From Bacteroides bouchesdurhonensis (lineage in GTDB: Bacteria; Bacteroidota; Bacteroidia; Bacteroidales; Bacteroidaceae), in assembly GCF_900155865.1 (NCBI RefSeq), contig NZ_LT707006.1, positions 4,341,600-4,405,599 of the forward strand: a stretch of 64,000 nt of DNA, written 5' to 3'. The stretch's first letter is position 1; the number at the start of each line of letters is the position of its first letter. Below, one piece after another: positions 15,509 to 23,608 of this stretch. A program made the translations under genes and the position numbers. A model generated the notes under the pieces. The model saw nothing but the letters and a program-made list of their open reading frames with translations. It searched no databases and was not told the origin of the DNA.

Positions 15509-17995
15509 TTATTGCAAATTGTTCAAACGCATTTCAAGATCATTCTCGTCCATACAAAGTACGTCACGCGCTTTGCTGCCTTGGGTAGGTCCTACGATTC
15601 CAGCCTTTTCAAGCTGGTCCATGATGCGTCCGGCACGATTGTAACCGATTGCAAATTTACGTTGAATTAATGAAGTAGATCCCTGCTGGTGAATCACAAT
15701 CAAGCGGGCAGCATCTTCAAACAGCGGATCAAGACGTCCCATATCTATATCACCCACATCATTACCACTATCTTCACTGACAAATTCGGGCAGGAAGAAC
15801 GGAGTAGGATAACTTTGCTGACGGGCAATAAACTTCGTAATTTCTTCTACTTCCGGCGTATCGATAAAGGCACATTGCACACGTACCGGATCAGCTCCCT
15901 GCAAGAAAAGCATATCCCCTTTACCTATCAGTCGATTGGCTCCCGGACGGTCAAGAATAGTACGAGAGTCCATCATAGCAGAAACGCGGAATGCAATACG
16001 AGCCGGGAAGTTGGCTTTAATCGTACCGGTAATAATATTTGTAGTCGGTCTCTGTGTAGCAATAATCATATGAATACCCACTGCACGTGCCAACTGAGCT
16101 ATACGGGCGATAGGAAGTTCAACCTCCTTACCAGCAGTCATAATCAAATCTCCAAACTCATCGATCACCACCACTATATAAGGCATAAACTTATGCCCTT
16201 TTTCAGGATTCAGACGACGATTGATAAATTTATCATTATATTCTTTCACATTACGCACATGAGCCATTTTCAACAGGTCGTAACGCGTATCCATTTCCAC
16301 ACAAACCGAATTCAATGTCTGAACTACTTTTGTCACATCGGTAATAATTGGCTCTCCTCCATCAGGAAGCTTCGCCAGGAAGTGATTTTCAATAACCGAA
16401 TAGATACTGAACTCAACCTTCTTGGGATCGACCAATACAAACTTCAACTCAGCCGGATGTTTCTTATATAATAAAGAAGTAATGATAGCATTCAATCCTA
16501 CAGACTTACCCTGACCGGTCGCACCTGCCACCAGCACGTGTGGCATCTTGCAAAGGTCGAACATAAATACCTCGTTGGTAATGGTTTTACCCAGTACAAT
16601 CGGCAAGTCAAACTTAGATTCTTGGAATTTCTTGCTACCGATCACGCTTTGACCGGATACTATCTTCGGATTCTTATTCGGAACTTCAATACCGATCGTA
16701 CCTTTACCCGGTATCGGAGCAATGATACGAATGCCGTCAGCAGACAAACTCAATGCAATATCATCTTCCAGACCGCGGATTTTAGAGATTCGTACTCCTT
16801 GTTCAGGAGTAATCTCATACAGAGTAACCGTAGGTCCTACCGTTGCTTTAATCGTACTAATCTCAATACCAAAACTACGCAATGTATTGATGATACGGTC
16901 CTTATTTGCATTTTGCTCATCCATATCAATAGTAGGGTCATCATTCTCAAAATGCTTCATCAGGTCGATAGTCGGGAATCGGTAATTCTCCAGATCTTTA
17001 GTCGGGTTATAAGGTTCTACTTCAGGACCTTGGTATTCTTCTTCTTCAGGAGCCGGTTCTACATCAAATCCCGGTTCCATTCCATTGCCGGAATCTTCTG
17101 TTGATACAACTGTTGTATTGGGAGCCGCCGGTTCAAAAACCATTGTTACTTCATCTTCATTCGTTTCTTTAGAAGCAGCCTCCGATTCAGAATGGTATAC
17201 GAATGAATCATCCTGCGGTTCTTCTACTGGTACATCTTTTATCGGTGCAGGAGGATTCTGTTTATAAATTCTCTTCAGGTTAAATTCCACTTCCTGTGGC
17301 TGAGAGGTAGTAAACTCCTGTGTTTCTCCCGCCGGTGGCACCTGAGATTCTTCTTTTTGCTTCCGTTTCAAGAAATTCAACGCAAATAATTTGCGCAACC
17401 AAATCACAGTTCGTGCACTCATATATATAAAGAAGCAAATCGCTGTGACCAACAAAAGCATCCATACACCAGGCACACCTATTTGAGATATCAGCCAACG
17501 ACTCACATTATAACCGTGCATACCTCCCCAATAGAGAAAAGAATCCTGATAATGGTTCATAAAAGCAAATCCGAAAAAGACGGAGAACCAAACCAGTAAG
17601 AGAGTACAGCCAATAAACCACTTCCATAAACGGACAATGCGTACTCGCATCAACTTCAATCCTGCCACTGCCAGAAAGACAAGGATAAAGAAAGAAGAGA
17701 CTCCGAAACAATCATTAATTAAATAGCTTGCCAACTGCGCTCCACGCGAACCGGCATAGTTCTTCACATGGTTATCTACTGCTGCCAGATCGGCGGGATT
17801 ACCGCTATCAATAATACTCTGGTCAGCCGCTCCCGTAGCAAAGAAGGAGGAAAATGCCAACAATAAATAAACAGAAAAGATAACTAACATCAATCCAATT
17901 ACAAAATGGATCGTCTCATTCTTAAAAAACGCAGCAATCTTACCTGGGGAAGACGGAGTCTTACCTGCCTCCTTATCTAATTTCTTTTTTGCCAT
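15509..17995 (-). CDS. ftsK: DNA translocase FtsK
   Basis: FtsK pumps chromosomal DNA through the division septum and activates XerCD at dif. The N-terminal ~210 residues contain four membrane spans. A Pro/Glu-rich linker follows (about 215-345). The motor then has Walker A AGATGQGKSVGLN and Walker B IVVVIDEFGDLI, and ATQRPTTNIITGTIKANFP. The C-terminal winged-helix gamma domain (LIVIHQQGSTSLIQRKFAIG...AGIVGPTQGSKARDVL) reads KOPS sequences. 828 aa is a typical length with a short linker. It is the first gene of a three-gene operon. Start ATG at 17995, preceded by a -7 box at 18040-18047. Confidence 0.97.
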   Translation of the reverse strand: MAKKKLDKEAGKTPSSPGKIAAFFKNETIHFVIGLMLVIFSVYLLLAFSSFFATGAADQSIIDSGNPADLAAVDNHVKNYAGSRGAQLASYLINDCFGVSSFFILVFLAVAGLKLMRVRIVRLWKWFIGCTLLLVWFSVFFGFAFMNHYQDSFLYWGGMHGYNVSRWLISQIGVPGVWMLLLVTAICFFIYMSARTVIWLRKLFALNFLKRKQKEESQVPPAGETQEFTTSQPQEVEFNLKRIYKQNPPAPIKDVPVEEPQDDSFVYHSESEAASKETNEDEVTMVFEPAAPNTTVVSTEDSGNGMEPGFDVEPAPEEEEYQGPEVEPYNPTKDLENYRFPTIDLMKHFENDDPTIDMDEQNANKDRIINTLRSFGIEISTIKATVGPTVTLYEITPEQGVRISKIRGLEDDIALSLSADGIRIIAPIPGKGTIGIEVPNKNPKIVSGQSVIGSKKFQESKFDLPIVLGKTITNEVFMFDLCKMPHVLVAGATGQGKSVGLNAIITSLLYKKHPAELKFVLVDPKKVEFSIYSVIENHFLAKLPDGGEPIITDVTKVVQTLNSVCVEMDTRYDLLKMAHVRNVKEYNDKFINRRLNPEKGHKFMPYIVVVIDEFGDLIMTAGKEVELPIARIAQLARAVGIHMIIATQRPTTNIITGTIKANFPARIAFRVSAMMDSRTILDRPGANRLIGKGDMLFLQGADPVRVQCAFIDTPEVEEITKFIARQQSYPTPFFLPEFVSEDSGNDVGDIDMGRLDPLFEDAARLIVIHQQGSTSLIQRKFAIGYNRAGRIMDQLEKAGIVGPTQGSKARDVLCMDENDLEMRLNNLQ

Positions 17996-18039
17996 GAACT
18001 TTATATCTTTATAATAAATTGGAATCCGAATCTAAGCTG

Positions 18040-18047
18040 CAAAAATA
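18040..18047 (-). promoter_or_regulatory. -7 promoter box of the ftsK-lolA-trxB operon
   Basis: The minus strand reads TATTTTTG, matching TAnnTTTG, 44 bp before the ftsK ATG. Confidence 0.5.
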
Positions 18048-18089
18048 ATAAAAAAATAACGAGCACTACGCTCATTCAATCCTTTTTCT

Positions 18090-18097
18090 TACCTTTG
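18090..18097 (+). promoter_or_regulatory. -7 promoter box of the DUF5063-exonuclease operon
   Basis: TACCTTTG matches TAnnTTTG, 20 bp before the ATG at 18118. It is divergent from the ftsK promoter. Confidence 0.55.
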
Positions 18098-18117
18098 CGT
18101 TTCAAATCAAGCTGATT

Positions 18118-18798
18118 ATGGAAAAAGAAAGCCAAACGATATTTGAAAAGAATGTAATTGAATTTGTAACGGTAGCCGCCGAGTTCTGTGGATTTCTCGA
18201 ACGTGCCGAGAGTATGAAACGTAGTACTTTCGTTGATACGTCACTCAAAATATTGCCTCTACTCTATCTGAAAGCTTCCATGCTTCCCAAATGCGAAACT
18301 ATTGGAGACGAGGCTCCTGAAACGTATGTCACTGAAGAAATCTATGAAATTCTGCGTATAAACCTAGCAGGTTTAATGGGAGAAAAGGATGATTATCTGG
18401 ATGTATTCGTACAGGACATGGCTTATAGCGATCAGCCCATCAAGAAATCTATTTCGGAAGATCTGGCCGATATCTACCAGGACATTAAAGATTTTATTTT
18501 CGTCTTCCAACTCGGATTGAATGAAACGATGAACGATTCATTGGCCATCTGCCAGGAAAACTTCGGAATGCTCTGGGGACAGAAACTGGTGAATACACTA
18601 CGGGCACTTCACGATGTGAAATACAACCAGAATGACGAAGAGGATGAGAATAACGAAGAAGAATATAACGAACCAGACAATGACGATTATTGTTGTGGAG
18701 AAGATGATTGCCATTGCCACGACCATGATAAATGCCATTGCGATGATCATGATTGTCACTGCCACGAAGACGGCTGCCATTGTCATGATGACGAATAA
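18118..18798 (+). CDS. DUF5063 protein with a Cys/His-rich metal-binding-like tail
   Basis: Residues 1-165 form an all-helical domain of the DUF5063 type found in Bacteroidetes (FEKNVIEFVTVAAEFCGFLE, LKILPLLYLKASMLP, LGLNETMNDSLAICQENFG). Its function is unknown. An acidic linker (NDEEDENNEEEYNEPDNDDY) leads into a 35-residue tail (192-226) with 10 Cys and 9 His in repeated CHCH blocks separated by Asp/Lys/Gly. Such density suggests binding of several zinc, nickel or copper ions, but this is inference. No signal peptide, so cytoplasmic. The exonuclease gene starts 5 bp after its stop, and the two are likely translationally coupled. Confidence 0.85.
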   Translation: MEKESQTIFEKNVIEFVTVAAEFCGFLERAESMKRSTFVDTSLKILPLLYLKASMLPKCETIGDEAPETYVTEEIYEILRINLAGLMGEKDDYLDVFVQDMAYSDQPIKKSISEDLADIYQDIKDFIFVFQLGLNETMNDSLAICQENFGMLWGQKLVNTLRALHDVKYNQNDEEDENNEEEYNEPDNDDYCCGEDDCHCHDHDKCHCDDHDCHCHEDGCHCHDDE

Positions 18799-18803
18799 AC
18801 AAA

Positions 18804-19463
18804 ATGATATTAAAAAGAACTATAAATAAAGACGAAATAAAAGATCTCCCGAAAACTGTTTTTCCGGGACGAATTCATGTTATCCAGTCGGAAATGGAAA
18901 CAATCAAGGCGGTTGCATATCTCCAATCCCAGCCCATATTGGGTATTGACAGCGAGACACGTCCTTCTTTTACCAAAGGACAATCTCACAAAGTAGCTCT
19001 CCTCCAGATTGCTTCCGATGAATGCTGTTTTCTGTTCCGCCTCAACATGATGGGACTCATACAGCCGCTCATTGATTTATTAGAAAATCCGAATATTATC
19101 AAAGTGGGACTTTCGTTGAAAGATGATTTCATGATGTTGCATAAGCGGGCTCCTTTTAATCAAAAGAATTGTGTCGAGTTACAGGATTATGTGCACCAAT
19201 TTGGAATACAAGACAAGAGCTTACAGAAAATATATGGTATCTTGTTTAAAGAAAAAATCTCCAAATCACAACGGCTATCCAACTGGGAAGCCGATGTATT
19301 AAGTGACGGACAAAAACAATATGCAGCTACTGACGCTTGGGCATGCCTTAACATTTACAATCTCTTGGAGGAACTGAAACGTACAGGGGATTATGAAGTT
19401 GAGAATCTTCCTTCACCCGAGGAAGCAGCAATTACCAATTCACCGGCAATAGCTAACAAATAA
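18804..19463 (+). CDS. 3'-5' exonuclease, DEDDy (RNase D-like) family
   Basis: This is a 219-aa protein with a single DEDD exonuclease domain. ExoI carries Asp49 and Glu51 (ILGIDSETRPSF). ExoII carries the aspartate in IIKVGLSLKDDFMML. ExoIII has Tyr and Asp in KQYAATDAWACLNIYNLL, the DEDDy form. The HRDC domains of full RNase D are absent, so this is the short WRN-exonuclease-like type. The substrate, RNA or DNA, cannot be read from sequence. It sits 5 bp behind the DUF5063 gene and 45 bp ahead of the methyltransferase. Confidence 0.9.
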   Translation: MILKRTINKDEIKDLPKTVFPGRIHVIQSEMETIKAVAYLQSQPILGIDSETRPSFTKGQSHKVALLQIASDECCFLFRLNMMGLIQPLIDLLENPNIIKVGLSLKDDFMMLHKRAPFNQKNCVELQDYVHQFGIQDKSLQKIYGILFKEKISKSQRLSNWEADVLSDGQKQYAATDAWACLNIYNLLEELKRTGDYEVENLPSPEEAAITNSPAIANK

Positions 19464-19508
19464 TTGACAAATAGTAGTTCATTTCTATTCTATCTAAAAT
19501 AAACGACC

Positions 19509-20687
19509 ATGCATAAAGTATATCTCAAACCCGGCAAAGAAGAGTCTCTCAAAAGATTTCACCCCTGGATTTTCTCCGGAGCTATTTCCCGTATCGACGG
19601 AGAACCCGAAGAAGGTGAAGTAGTAGAAGTATATACCTCGAAAAAAGAGTTTATAGCCGAAGGTCATTTCCAGATTGGAAGTATAGCCGTACGAGTGCTT
19701 TCTTTCCAACAAGAACCTATTAATCCGGACTTCTGGAAACATAAACTGGCTATCGCCTACGATATGCGCCGCAGCATTGGCATCGCTGACAATCCGACAA
19801 ACAACACTTACCGTCTGGTACATGGAGAAGGTGACAATTTACCCGGATTAGTCATTGACATTTATGCGAAAACCGCTGTCATGCAAGCACACTCTGCCGG
19901 AATGCACATAGACCGTATGGTTATTGCGGAAGCACTGTCCGAAGTAATGGGGGATAAAATCGAAAACATCTATTATAAATCCGAAACAACTCTTCCTTTC
20001 AAAGCCGACCTCTTCCCTGAAAACGGTTTCCTGAAAGGAGGAAGCAGTGATAACGTGGCTCAGGAATACGGTCTGAAATTTCATGTAGATTGGTTGAAAG
20101 GACAGAAAACCGGTTTTTTTGTAGACCAACGAGAGAATCGCTCATTGCTGGAACGTTACGCAAAAGACCGTTCTGTATTAAATATGTTTTGCTATACCGG
20201 CGGTTTTTCGTTTTATGCTATGCGTGGAGGAGCTAAACTTGTTCATTCTGTAGATAGTTCTGCAAAAGCAATTGACTTGACGAATAAAAACGTGGAGTTG
20301 AATTTCCCCGGTGATCCGCGTCACGAGGCTTTTGCTGAAGATGCCTTCAAGTATCTCGACCGCATGGGAGACCAATACGATTTGATCATTCTTGATCCGC
20401 CGGCTTTTGCCAAACACAAGGATGCACTGAGAAATGCACTGCAAGGCTACCGGAAGTTGAATGCAAAAGCTTTCGAGAAAATAAAACCGGGAGGTATCCT
20501 GTTTACATTCTCTTGTTCGCAAGTAGTTACCAAAGATAATTTCCGAACAGCAGTATTCACAGCAGCAGCTATGTCAGGCCGTAGCGTCCGTATCCTTCAT
20601 CAGCTGACTCAACCTGCAGACCATCCGGTTAATATTTATCATCCGGAAGGTGAATACCTAAAAGGATTGGTACTATACGTTGAGTAA
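19509..20687 (+). CDS. Class I rRNA (cytosine-C5) methyltransferase, RlmI-like
   Basis: The N-terminal 75 residues are a PUA RNA-binding domain (MHKVYLKPGKEESLKRFHPW). An EEHEE-like middle region follows. The Rossmann SAM domain has NMFCYTGGFSFYAMRGGAKLVHSVD as SAM site, DLIILDPPAFAKHK as motif IV, and FTFSCSQVV carrying the catalytic Cys. RlmI methylates C1962 of 23S rRNA in E. coli; the exact target here is inferred. 392 aa matches RlmI (396). It is likely the last gene of the 18118 operon. Confidence 0.9.
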   Translation: MHKVYLKPGKEESLKRFHPWIFSGAISRIDGEPEEGEVVEVYTSKKEFIAEGHFQIGSIAVRVLSFQQEPINPDFWKHKLAIAYDMRRSIGIADNPTNNTYRLVHGEGDNLPGLVIDIYAKTAVMQAHSAGMHIDRMVIAEALSEVMGDKIENIYYKSETTLPFKADLFPENGFLKGGSSDNVAQEYGLKFHVDWLKGQKTGFFVDQRENRSLLERYAKDRSVLNMFCYTGGFSFYAMRGGAKLVHSVDSSAKAIDLTNKNVELNFPGDPRHEAFAEDAFKYLDRMGDQYDLIILDPPAFAKHKDALRNALQGYRKLNAKAFEKIKPGGILFTFSCSQVVTKDNFRTAVFTAAAMSGRSVRILHQLTQPADHPVNIYHPEGEYLKGLVLYVE

Positions 20688-20800
20688 TCTTTGATACTAT
20701 TTGGGACTCCATAACAGAATAAAAGCACCAACAAAGTTAATTAGAGTTAATAAACATGCGATTTTCAACAAAACATTATGTTCTATAACATAAAACGCAG

Positions 20801-20808
20801 TATATTTG
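20801..20808 (+). promoter_or_regulatory. -7 promoter box upstream of the candidate small RNA
   Basis: TATATTTG matches TAnnTTTG. Transcription would start near 20815. Confidence 0.5.
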
Positions 20809-20814
20809 CACTGT

Positions 20815-20882
20815 GTTTTTCATGGTATTAGATTTAAGGTTAACAAAGATTGGCTGTCTGGGATAGATAGCCTTCTTTTTTT
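20815..20882 (+). ncRNA. Candidate ~70-nt small RNA or attenuated leader
   Basis: A promoter box (20801-20808) is followed within 75 bp by a terminator hairpin with a seven-T tail (20845-20882), and no open frame lies between them. The terminator sits about 140 bp before the permease ATG, and the permease has its own -7 box at 20972. The product would be a short transcript ending at the T-run. Whether it acts in trans or as an attenuator for the permease operon is unknown, and the start point is estimated. Confidence 0.4.
20845..20882 (+). terminator. Terminator hairpin ahead of the nucleoside permease gene
   Basis: GGCTGTCT (20852-20859) pairs with AGATAGCC (20865-20872) over a GGGAT loop. 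Flanking AAAGA and TCTTT extend the stem, and a T-run follows to 20882. Confidence 0.7.
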
Positions 20883-20971
20883 ATATACCTTATTCTATAC
20901 GATTCTACCTCTTTTATCCCATTATATTACCTTTTTATCGATTTACTTAACCATTCAATCAACGAAAATAT

Positions 20972-20979
20972 TATATTTG
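20972..20979 (+). promoter_or_regulatory. -7 promoter box of the nucleoside permease gene
   Basis: TATATTTG, 42 bp before the ATG at 21022. It supports that ATG over upstream in-frame starts. Confidence 0.55.
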
Positions 20980-21021
20980 CATCTATTATTCAATAAAAGA
21001 GAAACACAAATTAGAAAAGTT

Positions 21022-22272
21022 ATGAGTGTAAAAGTTCGTTTGATCATTATGAATTTCCTGCAATTCTTTGTATGGGGGTCATGGTTAATTTCATTAGGCG
21101 GGTATATGGGCAGAGAACTTCATTTTGAAGGAGGACAAATTGGAGCCATTTTCGCCACTATGGGAATTGCTTCCCTGATCATGCCCGGCCTTATTGGTAT
21201 TATTGCCGATAAATGGTTCAATGCCGAACGATTATACGGACTTTGCCACATAGCAGGTGCTGCATGTCTTTTCTATGCCTCTACAGCTACCGGATACAAC
21301 CAAATGTATTGGGCTATGCTACTCAACCTACTGGTATATATGCCTACTTTATCACTCGCGAATACCGTCTCGTACAATGCATTGGAACAATATAAATGCG
21401 ATCTGATCAAAGATTTCCCCCCAATCCGCGTATGGGGAACTATCGGTTTTATCTGCGCCATGTGGGCGGTAGACCTTACCGGTTTTAAAAATTCAAGTGC
21501 CCAACTTTATGTGGGTGGTGCATCTGCTTTATTGTTAGGATTGTATTCTTTCACTCTCCCAGCCTGCCCTCCTGCCAAGACTGAGAAAAAATCACTTCTT
21601 TCCTCCTTTGGGCTGGATGCACTGGTATTATTCAAAAGAAAGAAAATGGCTATTTTCTTCTTATTCTCCATGCTTTTGGGAGCGGCACTACAGATTACAA
21701 ATACTTATGGGGACCTCTTCCTCGGCAGCTTTGCCAATATTCCGGAATTCGCAGATTCATTTGGTGTGAAACACTCGGTGATCCTGTTGTCTATATCACA
21801 GATGTCTGAGACATTATTCATTCTTGCCATCCCCTTCTTTCTGAAACATTTCGGAATCAAGCAGGTAATGCTTATCAGCATGTTTGCGTGGGTATTCCGT
21901 TTTGGGCTGTTCGGTTTCGGAGATCCGGGAAGTGGCTTATGGATGCTTATTCTTTCTATGATTGTCTATGGCATGGCTTTTGATTTTTTCAACATTTCAG
22001 GTTCGTTATTTGTTGAACAGGAGACAAATTCTTCCATCCGTGCTAGTGCACAAGGATTATTTTTCATGATGACCAACGGATTAGGTGCGATTATAGGAGG
22101 ATATGCCAGTGGTGCTGTAGTAGACGCTTTCTCTGTATATGCTAATGGTCAATTAGTTAGCCGCGAATGGGTTGATATATGGCTTATTTTTGCAGCTTAC
22201 GCCTTAGTTATAGGCATTTTATTTGCGTTAGTATTCAAATACAAGCACCAACGAGGAAAGCTAGAAAATTAA
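21022..22272 (+). CDS. Nucleoside:H+ symporter family MFS permease (NupG-like)
   Basis: This is a 416-aa inner-membrane protein with about twelve hydrophobic spans. MNFLQFFVWGSWLISLGGYM at the start and the loop GLIGIIADKWFNAERLYGLCHI are characteristic of the NupG/XapB nucleoside symporter family. IKDFPPIRVWGTIGFICAMW and the late SASAQGLFFMMTNGLGAIIGG (RASAQGLF) also fit. The likely substrate is nucleosides, but specificity is not visible. Start ATG 21022 is chosen because the -7 box at 20972 lies within the longer open frame. It leads a co-directional cluster running to 29752, with the next gene 11 bp downstream. Confidence 0.88.
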   Translation: MSVKVRLIIMNFLQFFVWGSWLISLGGYMGRELHFEGGQIGAIFATMGIASLIMPGLIGIIADKWFNAERLYGLCHIAGAACLFYASTATGYNQMYWAMLLNLLVYMPTLSLANTVSYNALEQYKCDLIKDFPPIRVWGTIGFICAMWAVDLTGFKNSSAQLYVGGASALLLGLYSFTLPACPPAKTEKKSLLSSFGLDALVLFKRKKMAIFFLFSMLLGAALQITNTYGDLFLGSFANIPEFADSFGVKHSVILLSISQMSETLFILAIPFFLKHFGIKQVMLISMFAWVFRFGLFGFGDPGSGLWMLILSMIVYGMAFDFFNISGSLFVEQETNSSIRASAQGLFFMMTNGLGAIIGGYASGAVVDAFSVYANGQLVSREWVDIWLIFAAYALVIGILFALVFKYKHQRGKLEN

Positions 22273-22283
22273 ATAAAAGAGCA

Positions 22284-22877
22284 ATGGATAAAAAGATAGA
22301 ATTACAAGTTATAAATATCACAAATAGCCAGGCACAAGTAGGTGCTTTTGCCATGTTGCTGGGTGAAGTAAACGGTGAACGGCAGTTGCCCGTCATCATT
22401 GGTCCCGCCGAAGCCCAAGCTACAGCTTTGTATCTGAAAGGAATCAAAACCCCTCGTCCTCTAACTCACGACTTGTTCATGACGAGTCTTACTGTAATGG
22501 GTGCAAGTCTCCTCCGAGTATTAATCTACAAAGCCAAAGAAGGTATCTTTTATTCTTATATTTACCTTAAAAAAGACGACGAAATTACCCGTATTGATGC
22601 ACGTACTTCAGATGCTATCGCATTAGCTGTGCGTGCAGACTGTCCGATTCTTATATATAACTCGCTCCTTGAACGGGAATGTCTCCATTTGTCGGATGAA
22701 GAAAGCCCCCGTAGTGAAGATTCCGGCAATGACGAAGTGGAACAGGAAAACCCAGTACCTTCCAATGTCACTTCCATTTCACTTGAAGAAGAATTAGAAA
22801 AAGCGATCAAGACCGAAAATTATGAACTGGCGGCTAAAATACGGGATCAAATCAATGTAAGAAATCAAAACCAATAA
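22284..22877 (+). CDS. Bifunctional nuclease family protein (DUF151) with C-terminal UVR motif
   Basis: This is a 197-aa cytoplasmic protein. Residues 1-135 match the BFN/DUF151 domain (VGAFAMLLGEVNGERQLPVIIGPAEAQATALYL, RPLTHDLF, DARTSDAIALAVRADCPI), which has reported RNase/DNase activity in plants and some bacteria. The last 30 residues (SLEEELEKAIKTENYELAAKIRDQI) form a UVR motif like those in UvrB, UvrC and ClpC, usually a protein-protein contact. The combination is common in Bacteroidetes. The ATG at 22284 is used because the longer frame would overlap the permease gene. rsmE starts 6 bp later. Confidence 0.9.
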   Translation: MDKKIELQVINITNSQAQVGAFAMLLGEVNGERQLPVIIGPAEAQATALYLKGIKTPRPLTHDLFMTSLTVMGASLLRVLIYKAKEGIFYSYIYLKKDDEITRIDARTSDAIALAVRADCPILIYNSLLERECLHLSDEESPRSEDSGNDEVEQENPVPSNVTSISLEEELEKAIKTENYELAAKIRDQINVRNQNQ

Positions 22878-22883
22878 ATTATC

Positions 22884-23582
22884 ATGCACGTATTTTATAC
22901 TCCCAATATACAGACCAGCAATGAACTTCCGGAGGAGGAAGCTCAACATTGTACACGTGTTTTGCGCCTGAATATTGGGAATGAGATAACTCTGACAGAC
23001 GGAAAAGGATCTTTCTATAAAGCAGAGATTACGGCGGCAACGAACAAACGTTGTTTCGTCACCATAAAAGAAACTATTTTTCAGGAACCACTCTGGTCCT
23101 GCCATTTACATATTGCTATGGCACCCACCAAAAATATGGATCGTAACGAATGGTTTGTAGAAAAAGCGACAGAAATAGGATTTGATGAGCTGACTTTTCT
23201 TAATTGCCGGTTTTCAGAACGGAAAGTTATTAAGACTGAGCGCATTGAAAAGATTCTGGTTTCCGCCATCAAGCAATCTCTAAAAGCTCGTCTGCCCAAA
23301 CTCAATGAAATGATTGACTTTGATAAGTTTATTGCTCAGGAGTTTCAAGGACAGAAGTTTATTGCCCATTGTTATGAAGGAGAAAAACCGTTTTTGAAAA
23401 ATGTATTGACCCCCGGAGAGGATGCACTTGTTCTGATTGGTCCGGAGGGAGACTTTAGTGAAGAGGAAGTCAGGAAAGCTATTGAACATGGCTTTATCCC
23501 AATCAGCCTCGGGAAATCCCGACTTCGAACAGAAACAGCCGCACTGGTAGCTTGCCACACACTGAATCTGATGAATCAATAA
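22884..23582 (+). CDS. rsmE: 16S rRNA (uracil(1498)-N3)-methyltransferase
   Basis: RsmE is a SPOUT-family enzyme that methylates U1498 of 16S rRNA. The 232-aa product has the N-terminal PUA-like part (MHVFYTPN, EEAQHCTRVLRLNIGNEITLTDG), the middle MAPTKNMDRNEWFVEKATEIG, and the knotted SAM site VLIGPEGDFSEEEV together with SLGKSRLRTETAALVA. Length and all motifs are normal. It lies 6 bp after the BFN gene. Confidence 0.96.
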   Translation: MHVFYTPNIQTSNELPEEEAQHCTRVLRLNIGNEITLTDGKGSFYKAEITAATNKRCFVTIKETIFQEPLWSCHLHIAMAPTKNMDRNEWFVEKATEIGFDELTFLNCRFSERKVIKTERIEKILVSAIKQSLKARLPKLNEMIDFDKFIAQEFQGQKFIAHCYEGEKPFLKNVLTPGEDALVLIGPEGDFSEEEVRKAIEHGFIPISLGKSRLRTETAALVACHTLNLMNQ

Positions 23583-23608
23583 TTGCTTAACATTAAAAAA
23601 AATATAAT

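Larger units (their letters stand above)
20688..21021. other. Intergenic region with two promoters and a hairpin
   Basis: This 334-bp region has no credible gene. It contains a -7 box at 20801, a strong hairpin/T-run at 20845-20882 and a second -7 box at 20972 close to the permease start. The arrangement suggests a short independent or attenuated transcript, annotated separately. Confidence 0.5.

Noticed and set aside
18494..18802. Minus-strand frames opposite the DUF5063 tail (His-rich and hydrophobic)
   Set aside because: They are mirror products of the repetitive Cys/His/Asp codons on the plus strand, with no start signals.
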